Source of the DNA: JASFEQ01 sp050124735
Lineage (GTDB): Bacteria > Desulfobacterota > DSM-4660 > Desulfatiglandales > HGW-15
Assembly: GCA_050124735.1 (NCBI GenBank)
Contig: JASFEQ010000106.1
Coordinates: forward strand, 1-11,615
DNA length: 11,615 nt
Direction of reading: 5' to 3'
The notes beneath the pieces are model-generated. The model was not told where the DNA came from, made no database searches, and saw nothing but the letters and a program-made list of their open reading frames with translations. This document shows, in pieces, positions 6,037 to 11,615 of the stretch. Numbering within the stretch: the stretch's first letter is position 1; every line of letters begins with the position of its first letter. A program made the position numbers and the translations under genes.

Positions 6037-6230
6037 TTTATCCGCCTTCGCAGAAAACCAGGGGCTTGCCCGTGGATGAATGCGCAAGTTGCAAGCCTGC
6101 TTCGGCGTGATGTCGCCCTTACCAAGGCGGATAACCACGGCGTAGCCGTAGGCGCCCGTCCTCCGCAGTAGCCTGCTACGGAGGATGGAAAGACGGGTCA
6201 TGACCTTGGGACCACGGGTTTACCCGTGGG
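6037..6230 (+). ncRNA. GC-rich multi-hairpin element: candidate structured RNA, leader, or REP-like repeat
   Basis: About 195 GC-rich bases inside AT-rich flanks carry dense inverted repeats. An 11-bp stem joins TTATCCGCCTT (6038-6048) and AAGGCGGATAA (6124-6134). Inside it, GGCTTGC (6063-6069) pairs with GCAAGCC (6091-6097), and GGCG (6104-6107) with CGCC (6114-6117). After it come ACGGC/GCCGT (6137-6141, 6145-6149) and CCCGTC/GACGGG (6155-6160, 6192-6197). That last stem encloses CTCCG/CGGAG (6161-6165, 6179-6183), and CCACGGG/CCCGTGG (6212-6218, 6223-6229) ends the series. An 18-base hairpin unit at 6058-6075 recurs at 6212-6229 (15 of 18 identical). This could be a transcribed RNA, a cis-leader of the gene at 6258, or a REP-like mobile repeat. 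The structure is seen; the function is inference. Confidence 0.45.
6058..6229 (+). repeat. Pair of 18-base hairpin direct repeats, 136 bases apart
   Basis: The unit at 6212-6229 (CCACGGGTTTACCCGTGG) is a perfect 7-bp hairpin with a TTTA loop. The unit at 6058-6075 (CCAGGGGCTTGCCCGTGG) is the same hairpin with one broken pair; it differs at three positions. Such paired short palindromes resemble REP/BIME-type repeats. The left unit can also pair with the right one across the element. Confidence 0.5.
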
Positions 6231-6257
6231 GCTCCATTTGCCATAAAAGAGAAAAGG

Positions 6258-7013
6258 ATGGAACAAGAAAGACCTAAGCGCAGTTTTAGGAAACGCGCAG
6301 CGAATGCCAGTTGGATCATTCCTCTGATCGGCTTAGGGGCATTGGTCGTTACGTTAGAATTAAACGAATCCACTGACGGAGATCTTGTCTTTGCCATTTT
6401 GTTTACAGCGGTCTTCTTATTATCGATCATGGGGATTATTTTCGCCATCATGGGTATTTTCGGTCGTAAGCCACATGGCGCAAAACCAACTATTGTACCC
6501 TCGGCCTTTGGCATTATTCTAAATGGAGCGTTAATTGGGCTTTACATTTGGTGCGCCGCGTCTGCCTTTAGAGGTGTATCTATTGCCCAGCACAGCATTC
6601 AACCATCAAATGCCATGATGATTACGATGAGTCCAAATCCATGTGATGTGCATAGTTCCTCAGCTTTCCATGAAAAACCATACCCTTACATGTGGTACTA
6701 CAGAACAGAGGTAAAAAATATACTTCCCTTCCCACTTCAAATAACCTGGTTTGCCACCTTCTATTGGGTTGATGATGAGTGGGTCCTCCGGGAAGAATTT
6801 GAGGGAGATGTCTTTGCGAGTTGGTATACGGAAGGCGATCCTTGTCCAAATGGTATTATTCAACCAGGACAGACTGCAGTACGCGATCCAAGTATGCAAG
6901 GATCTCCTGACCCAAAGGGGGGAATTTCCAAATGGGCATATATAGCCAGGGACCCAGGCGGTCAGGAGTACTATTTAGAATCGGTTGTGGAACTTGTCCC
7001 CTTCACGAAGTAG
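6258..7013 (+). CDS. Membrane protein of unknown family with three predicted helices and a periplasmic C-terminal domain
   Basis: This 251-aa protein begins with a basic cytoplasmic tail (RPKRSFRKR). Three hydrophobic segments follow at about 18-35, 43-68 and 79-103. A basic loop (GRKPHGAK) lies between the second and third, so by the positive-inside rule the last 145 residues should face the periplasm. That part is rich in aromatic residues (YPYMWYYRTEV, ITWFATFYWVDDEW) and has two cysteines (129, 196) that could form a disulfide. It reads like a beta-rich domain, but I do not recognise it. ATG 6258 is used because the hydrophobic segments follow in register; the ribosome site (AAAGAGAAAAGG) is weak and abuts the start codon. 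It may be transcribed from the TATAAT at 6022 through the hairpin element. Confidence 0.7.
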   Translation: MEQERPKRSFRKRAANASWIIPLIGLGALVVTLELNESTDGDLVFAILFTAVFLLSIMGIIFAIMGIFGRKPHGAKPTIVPSAFGIILNGALIGLYIWCAASAFRGVSIAQHSIQPSNAMMITMSPNPCDVHSSSAFHEKPYPYMWYYRTEVKNILPFPLQITWFATFYWVDDEWVLREEFEGDVFASWYTEGDPCPNGIIQPGQTAVRDPSMQGSPDPKGGISKWAYIARDPGGQEYYLESVVELVPFTK

Positions 7014-7111
7014 AATCATGGAGTCTCAGCACGTGCTCCGTAGTGCGTTAGAAATCACACATGGGAAGATTTTCCAACCCATACTGTCATCAGGAGGTTT
7101 CACGTTCAAGC

Positions 7112-7144
7112 ATGTTTCGCTGCACAAATACCTGCCATGTATGA
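7112..7144 (+). CDS. Possible 10-codon ORF overlapping the start of the flavoprotein gene
   Basis: ATG at 7112 opens a 10-codon frame (MFRCTNTCHV) whose TGA at 7142-7144 overlaps the ATG at 7137 of the next gene. The only good Shine-Dalgarno in the region, AGGAGG at 7092-7097, precedes this short ORF rather than the flavoprotein start, although its 14-base spacing is long. Translational coupling through the ATGTATGA overlap is a plausible reading, not shown. Confidence 0.2.
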   Translation: MFRCTNTCHV

Positions 7145-8210
7145 TATTGCTATCATAGGGGCTGGACCAGCCGGAGCCACACTCGCCAGGCTCATTGGGG
7201 CCAGCTATAAAGTGTTGTTGGTGGACAAGAGAAAGTTGACCGAACGACCTGAGAGCTTTTCCTCGAGAAAGTGCTGCGGTGGCCTCCTGGCGCGTGATGC
7301 GCAGAGAATGCTGTCCAAACTGGGATTGGGTCTGCCCAAAAGTGTCCTTGAAGAACCTCAGCTTTTCGTGGTCAAGGCTGTCGATATGGAGCAGGGGCTG
7401 GAGAGGTATTATCAACGTCACTATATAAACATGGACCGACAAAAATTTGATCGCTGGTTATTATCTCTGGTCCCTTCAGATGTTGACATTAGAACAAACT
7501 GTCGCCTCAAATCATATGCATCGGAAGATAGCTTTTTCAAACTCACCCTTGTCCAAGACAGTAAAACCTACGTGGAGAGATCGAAGATCTTGGTCGGAGC
7601 TGACGGGGCCACTTCAAAAGTTCGTCTGCAGTCTTCATCCAGTAGGCCTTTTCCAAACAAGTATTTCGCCATACAGGAATGGGTAGAGGGAGACAAAAAT
7701 TTCCCTTACTTCACTTCACTATTTGATCGAGAAATCACGGATTATTATTGCTGGACCATTCCAAAAGGAGACTACTTGCTTATTGGGGCAGCACTCCACC
7801 CAAAGCAAAAGACGTCTGAGAAGTTCAACCTGCTGAAAAGCAAGCTGAAACATCGCGGGTTTGAGTTCGGTAAGACCGTATGGAGAGAAGGGGCCTTTAT
7901 TCTGCGGCCCGTGAAGACAAGACAGGTGTCTACGGGCAAAAAGGGGATTGCCTTGCTTGGCGAGGCCGCGGGCTGGATTAGCCCCAGTTCCGCAGAAGGG
8001 CTCAGTTATGCCTTCAAAAGCGCCCTCTTCCTCGCGGAGGCCCTGCGTACGAAGCCAGATGGTTTTGAGAAGCGTTACTATGAGAAAACAAAAGAATTGA
8101 GAAGAAATATATTTCTGAAAAACCTGAAATCTCACTTCATTTTCAATCCCACCCTTAGAAAGACGGTCATGCGTTCCAACCTTCAAAGCATGCAAATGTA
8201 CCAACCCTAA
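7137..8210 (+). CDS. Geranylgeranyl reductase family FAD-dependent oxidoreductase
   Basis: This 357-aa flavoprotein belongs to the GGR/PHBH-like group, which reduces isoprenoid double bonds or oxidises small substrates with bound FAD. The dinucleotide motif is G8AGPAG13, followed by the ribose-binding acid at Asp30 (LLVDKRK). The family signature K45CCGGLL, the second FAD motif VGADGATSKVR (about 153-163) and the GEAAGWISPSSAEG motif (275-288) are all present. Length is slightly short but matches the compact versions found in anaerobic bacteria. No in-frame ATG or GTG lies closer to the AGGAGG at 7092, so ATG 7137 is used despite lacking its own ribosome site. The true substrate is unknown; quinone or lipid side chains are possible. 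It is a lone gene between unrelated neighbours. Confidence 0.8.
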   Translation: MYDIAIIGAGPAGATLARLIGASYKVLLVDKRKLTERPESFSSRKCCGGLLARDAQRMLSKLGLGLPKSVLEEPQLFVVKAVDMEQGLERYYQRHYINMDRQKFDRWLLSLVPSDVDIRTNCRLKSYASEDSFFKLTLVQDSKTYVERSKILVGADGATSKVRLQSSSSRPFPNKYFAIQEWVEGDKNFPYFTSLFDREITDYYCWTIPKGDYLLIGAALHPKQKTSEKFNLLKSKLKHRGFEFGKTVWREGAFILRPVKTRQVSTGKKGIALLGEAAGWISPSSAEGLSYAFKSALFLAEALRTKPDGFEKRYYEKTKELRRNIFLKNLKSHFIFNPTLRKTVMRSNLQSMQMYQP

Positions 8211-8256
8211 ACACCGTTTTCCCGGCCAGTTCCCACCCCAATCTCTTTTCAGGCGC

Positions 8257-8285
8257 TTGACGTTCTAAGCATAAAGAATTATAGA
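8257..8285 (+). promoter_or_regulatory. Sigma70-type promoter for pckA
   Basis: TTGACG (8257-8262, five of six) and TATAGA (8280-8285, four of six) are separated by exactly 17 bases. Transcription would start near 8292, leaving a leader of about 130 nt before pckA. This leader contains the hairpin at 8319-8359. Confidence 0.5.
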
Positions 8286-8318
8286 AGATTCGAAGGAGTA
8301 GACAGTAGGTAATCCAGA

Positions 8319-8359
8319 CTGACGAAAAGGAGGCCGCGTTGGGCAGTAGCCTTCGTCAG
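8319..8359 (+). promoter_or_regulatory. Stem-loop in the pckA leader
   Basis: CTGACGAA (8319-8326) and TTCGTCAG (8352-8359) form a perfect 8-bp stem, extended by GG/CC inside. The loop region includes AAGGAGG (8327-8333), a strong ribosome site serving a short TTG-started ORF at 8339. No T-run follows, so it is not an intrinsic terminator. Confidence 0.4.
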
Positions 8360-8404
8360 GTTAATATGTGTCTTCTTATGCCAATCAAATTGAATTCCAG
8401 ATGA
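8339..8404 (+). CDS. Possible 21-codon leader ORF before pckA
   Basis: TTG at 8339 follows AAGGAGG with 5-base spacing and opens a 21-codon frame (MGSSLRQVNMCLLMPIKLNSR, with TTG read as Met) ending at TGA 8402-8404. The stop abuts the AAGGAGGAGGG ribosome site of pckA. A TTG start weakens the case, but the Shine-Dalgarno is as good as that of any gene here. It could act as a translated leader whose ribosomes open the surrounding hairpin, or it could be chance. Confidence 0.2.
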   Translation: MGSSLRQVNMCLLMPIKLNSR

Positions 8405-8423
8405 AGGAGGAGGGTTAGGAAAG

Positions 8424-10040
8424 ATGGAGATGAGTGAGCTTGTCCCGGATTATCAACTGGATGATTTGGGTTTGCATAACCTTGGTCAGGTACACTGGAA
8501 TCTTTCAACCCCGTCATTGTATGAATACGCCATACGGCGGTATGAAGGCCAAATGGCACACCTCGGACCTTTAGCGGTGTGTATGGGCCAGCATACCGGT
8601 CGGGCAGCAAAAGATAAGTATATCGTGGACGAACCAAAGACCACCAGTGACATATGGTGGGGCAAAGTCAATGTCAAATACTCAGAAGAGAGATTCAATG
8701 CCCTTCACCGTCGCATGGCAGCCTACTTACGTGGAAAAACAGTGTTCATTCAGGATTGTTATGCGGGTTCTGATAAGCAGTTCAGACAAGCCGTACGCGT
8801 CATAAATGAGTTTGCCTGGCACAACCTTTTTGCCCGCAATATGTTCATTCAAATGACAAGGGATCGTGACGAGATCAAGGGTTTTATCCCTGATTTCACC
8901 GTGCTTCATTGTCCCAACTTTAATGCGGACCCGGATGAAGACGGGATGCGGAGCGGCACCTTCGTGGCCCTCCATCTGACCAAGAAACTGGTCCTCATTG
9001 GTGGCACGGCCTATGCGGGAGAGATGAAAAAGTCCATTTTTTCGGCGCTCAACTTCCTGCTCCCGGCTCAGGATGTCCTATCCATGCACTGTTCAGCCAA
9101 TGTGAGCAAGAGCGATCCGGATAGTGTGGCTGTCTTTTTTGGTCTGTCTGGGACGGGGAAGACAACGCTTTCAGCAGATCCCAACCGATTGCTTATCGGC
9201 GACGATGAGCATGGCTGGTCCGACAACGGGATATTCAACTTTGAAGGGGGCTGCTATGCCAAGGTGATCAATCTTTCCCGTGAATCAGAGCCGGAGATCT
9301 ATGAATGCACGCGACGTTTTGGAACCATTCTGGAAAATGTCACCATTGACCCTACGACACGCCGTATTGATCTGGATGATGCAAGTCTTACAGAAAACAC
9401 GCGCGCCTCTTATCCTCTCACACATCTTCCCAACATTGTCCCCTCCAAAATGGCCGGACACCCCCGCAGTGTCATCATGCTGACCGCGGATGCCTTTGGG
9501 GTGCTCCCGCCGGTGGCCAAGTTGTCTCCAGATCAGGCCATGTACCATTTTATGAGTGGCTATACAGCAAAAGTAGCTGGCACCGAGAAAGGTGTGACAG
9601 AACCTGTGGCCACATTCAGTGCATGTTTTGGTGCGCCTTTCATGATGCGTCATCCTTCTGTATACGCCCAATTACTGGCAGACAGGATTGCCCATCATAA
9701 AGCCGAGTGCTGGCTCGTGAATACGGGTTGGACGGGTGGCCCCTACGGCGTTGGTTCCCGTATGAAGATCGCGTACACCCGTGCCCTTTTAAATGCCGCG
9801 CTCAGCGGTGATCTGGAGAAGGTTGAAATGAGGCCGGATCCTCTGTTCGGCTTTCAAGTCCCATCTGAGGCGCCGGAAGTTCCAAAGGAGATATTGAATC
9901 CCCGAAATACCTGGTCTAGTCCAGCTGATTATGATGCGCAGTCTAAAAAGCTTGCGGTTCTGTTCCAGGAAAACTTCGAGCAATTCAAAGATCAGTCACC
10001 AAAGAAGGTGTTTGAAGCCGGACCCAATGTAGACGCATAG
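8424..10040 (+). CDS. pckA: Phosphoenolpyruvate carboxykinase (ATP)
   Basis: This 538-aa cytoplasmic enzyme (EC 4.1.1.49) interconverts oxaloacetate plus ATP with phosphoenolpyruvate, CO2 and ADP. It is the first step of gluconeogenesis from C4 acids, or runs in reverse for anaplerotic CO2 fixation. The P-loop GLSGTGKTTLS spans 240-250 and kinase motif 2 IGDDEHGW spans 258-265. Expected metal ligands are Lys203, His222 and Asp261; substrate-binding arginines are Arg60 (HTGR) and Arg327 (ENTRASYP). Length is that of the E. coli enzyme (540 aa), and all active-site residues I can place are intact. AAGGAGGAGGG lies 12-19 bases before ATG 8424, with AGGAAAG closer. It has its own promoter and a structured leader. 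Confidence 0.97.
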   Translation: MEMSELVPDYQLDDLGLHNLGQVHWNLSTPSLYEYAIRRYEGQMAHLGPLAVCMGQHTGRAAKDKYIVDEPKTTSDIWWGKVNVKYSEERFNALHRRMAAYLRGKTVFIQDCYAGSDKQFRQAVRVINEFAWHNLFARNMFIQMTRDRDEIKGFIPDFTVLHCPNFNADPDEDGMRSGTFVALHLTKKLVLIGGTAYAGEMKKSIFSALNFLLPAQDVLSMHCSANVSKSDPDSVAVFFGLSGTGKTTLSADPNRLLIGDDEHGWSDNGIFNFEGGCYAKVINLSRESEPEIYECTRRFGTILENVTIDPTTRRIDLDDASLTENTRASYPLTHLPNIVPSKMAGHPRSVIMLTADAFGVLPPVAKLSPDQAMYHFMSGYTAKVAGTEKGVTEPVATFSACFGAPFMMRHPSVYAQLLADRIAHHKAECWLVNTGWTGGPYGVGSRMKIAYTRALLNAALSGDLEKVEMRPDPLFGFQVPSEAPEVPKEILNPRNTWSSPADYDAQSKKLAVLFQENFEQFKDQSPKKVFEAGPNVDA

Positions 10041-10152
10041 TTGTGGGGGGGCATCTTTGACTATGCAGACGTATTTTCATTTGCCCGGAATATGGCCGTC
10101 AGCCCGCACGTCCAGCTGATGATCTTACAGGACTTAAGGTGGGTAAAGAATA

Positions 10153-11610
10153 ATGAAAAGAGAAGCCTTTAGAACGCCAGTAATCATTCATCTCCTGCTT
10201 GCCATCGTCATTCTTTGCACCGTGAATGTAAGGGAGACAAGGGCCGTTGAATCCGTTCTCGACTTTGAGCAGAAATGGACCGGCGGCTTTGATGGGATGG
10301 CTGAAAGACACTTCATCCGGGCACTGGTGCCTTACAGCAAAACCTTTTATTTCCTTGATGGTCCTGATCAGCGTGGCCTCACCTATGAACTCCTCAGAGA
10401 GTTTGAAAAATATATCAACAAAAAGCTCAAGAAAAAAACGCTTAGAATCCAGTTGGTCGTCATCCCAACAAAACGAGACAGGCTCCTGCCCGCCCTGGTA
10501 GAAGGCGTGGGAGATATTGCCGCAGGAAATCTGACGATCACACCGGAGCGGGAAAAATCGGTGGACTTCTCTGGCCCTCACTTGAGTGGTGTTGACGAAA
10601 TCATTGTCGCCGGGCCCAAGGCCCCTCCGATCCAAAGCATAGATGACCTGGCGGGAAAAGAGATCCATGTGAGGGCATCCAGCAGTTATTATGATAGCCT
10701 CCAGCGTCTCAATGCCCAGTTCCAGAAAGAGGGCAAGAAGCCAGTGAAACTCATTTTGGCCGATGAGTACCTGGAAGACGAGGATCTCCTGGAAATGATG
10801 AACGCGAGACTGATTCCCATGATTGTGATCGACAGCCACAAGGGAAAGTTCTGGTCGCAGATCTTCAAGGATCTCATCCTCCACCCGGATATCAAGGTCA
10901 GGACCAACGGTCAGATTGCATGGGCCATCCGCAAAAATAGCCCCAGGCTGAAAGCAATGATCAACAGCTTTTTGAAGACGCACAGAAAAGGGACGCTCAT
11001 GGGCAACATCCTGTTCAAGCGGTACCTGGAAAATACAAAGTGGGTGCGCAACTCACTCAACGAGGAGGAACTGGAAAGGTTCAAAGAGGCCGTAGAATTC
11101 TTTCAGAAGTATTCGAATCAATATGGGTTTGACTGGCTCATGATAGCCGCCCTGGCTTATCAGGAATCTCGCATCGATCAGAGCAAACGCAGTCCGGCCG
11201 GTGCCATCGGGGTTATGCAGCTCCTGCCCACAACGGCTGCAGATTCAAATGTGAATATTGCCAAGATCGAGGAAATGGAAAACAACATCCACGCAGGCGT
11301 GAAATATCTTCGGTTTATGAGAGATCGGTATTTTGAAAAAGAACAGATGGACGACCTGAATAAGATGCTGTTCAGCTTTGCCAGCTATAATGCGGGCCCG
11401 GCCAAAGTCAGTCAGCTTCGCAGACAAGCCCGAAAAAAGGGTCTTGACCCGAATGTCTGGTTTCGGAATGTGGAGATTATTGCGGCCAAACGGATCGGGC
11501 GAGAGACGGTGCAGTATGTGAGTAACATCTATAAATACTACGTGGCCTATCGGCTCATCGTGGATAAGCTTGAATTGAAAGAAGAAGCGAAGAAAGGACG
11601 CAGGAAATAG
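10153..11610 (+). CDS. mltF: MltF-like membrane-bound lytic murein transglycosylase
   Basis: This 485-aa envelope protein combines a periplasmic substrate-binding (SBP_bac_3-type) domain with a C-terminal SLT transglycosylase domain, the MltF layout. Residues 1-31 form a signal peptide or anchor (HLLLAIVILCTVNV). The binding domain spans about 54-290 (FYFLDGPDQRGLTYELLREFE, GDIAAGNLTITPERE, DLAGKEIHVR). The SLT domain spans about 310-470. Catalytic Glu338 lies in AYQESRID, followed by SPAGAIGVMQLLPTTA, AGVKYLRFM and FASYNAGPAKV. It cleaves peptidoglycan glycan strands to 1,6-anhydro ends, probably under allosteric control by the binding domain. The start codon has a modest AGGTGGG about 10 bases upstream. 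Length is slightly below E. coli MltF (518 aa). Confidence 0.9.
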   Translation: MKREAFRTPVIIHLLLAIVILCTVNVRETRAVESVLDFEQKWTGGFDGMAERHFIRALVPYSKTFYFLDGPDQRGLTYELLREFEKYINKKLKKKTLRIQLVVIPTKRDRLLPALVEGVGDIAAGNLTITPEREKSVDFSGPHLSGVDEIIVAGPKAPPIQSIDDLAGKEIHVRASSSYYDSLQRLNAQFQKEGKKPVKLILADEYLEDEDLLEMMNARLIPMIVIDSHKGKFWSQIFKDLILHPDIKVRTNGQIAWAIRKNSPRLKAMINSFLKTHRKGTLMGNILFKRYLENTKWVRNSLNEEELERFKEAVEFFQKYSNQYGFDWLMIAALAYQESRIDQSKRSPAGAIGVMQLLPTTAADSNVNIAKIEEMENNIHAGVKYLRFMRDRYFEKEQMDDLNKMLFSFASYNAGPAKVSQLRRQARKKGLDPNVWFRNVEIIAAKRIGRETVQYVSNIYKYYVAYRLIVDKLELKEEAKKGRRK

Positions 11611-11615
11611 GTAGC

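Noticed and set aside
6038..6134. Retron-like msr-msd with flanking a1/a2 inverted repeats
   Set aside because: The 11-bp flanking stem resembles retron a1/a2 arms, but the next gene is a membrane protein and no reverse transcriptase lies anywhere in the window.
6007..6201. 64-codon minus-strand ORF across the hairpin element
   Set aside because: It runs through the inverted repeats, has no clear ribosome site, and its composition is explained by the palindromic DNA. Protein coding is not supported.
10099..10983. 294-codon minus-strand ORF inside the mltF-like gene
   Set aside because: It is an antisense shadow of a gene with clear domains and catalytic motifs, with no ribosome site or recognisable domain of its own.

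Overview
The window reads as an ordinary chromosomal stretch of a Gram-negative, probably anaerobic bacterium. A Desulfobacterota (former Deltaproteobacteria) member is the best guess. The reasons are an OmpA/Pal lipoprotein and an MltF-type periplasmic transglycosylase (an outer membrane and a periplasm), a DUF2284 metal-binding protein and a geranylgeranyl-reductase-type flavoprotein (families common in strict anaerobes), and a soluble cyclase-TolB-like-TPR protein. No rRNA, tRNA, CRISPR array, integrase or transposase gene was seen.

Layout, left to right. (1) A 55-codon secreted or membrane ORF (possibly cut by the window edge) lies just upstream of a secreted HtrA-like protein with a PDZ domain. 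All three catalytic-triad positions of that protein appear replaced. (2) A convergent pal-type lipoprotein gene on the minus strand has a good promoter. (3) A DUF2284 cysteine-rich protein follows. (4) A leader region with an inverted repeat, a 25-codon ORF and an intrinsic terminator sits directly before a GTG-started class III nucleotidyl cyclase/TolB-like/TPR gene. (5) A dodecin-like gene and a cold-shock protein gene converge on one shared bidirectional terminator. (6) About 590 bases without a convincing gene hold the csp promoter and leader and then an unusual GC-rich, multi-hairpin element (about 6037-6230). A perfect TATAAT -10 box precedes that element. (7) A three-helix membrane protein of unknown family follows. 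(8) A GGR-family FAD oxidoreductase comes next. (9) ATP-dependent PEP carboxykinase has a clear promoter and a structured 130-nt leader with its own short ORF. (10) An MltF-like lytic transglycosylase closes the window.

The genes do not form one pathway. Most look like single-gene transcription units with their own promoters. Envelope maintenance is the commonest theme (Pal, MltF-like, HtrA-like, the unknown membrane protein), next to central metabolism (PckA) and signalling (cyclase). The points most worth attention are regulatory and structural: the 6037-6230 element as a candidate structured RNA or REP-like repeat, three leaders with hairpins and small ORFs, and two or three proteins whose key residues depart from the family pattern. 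No clear new multi-gene system was found.
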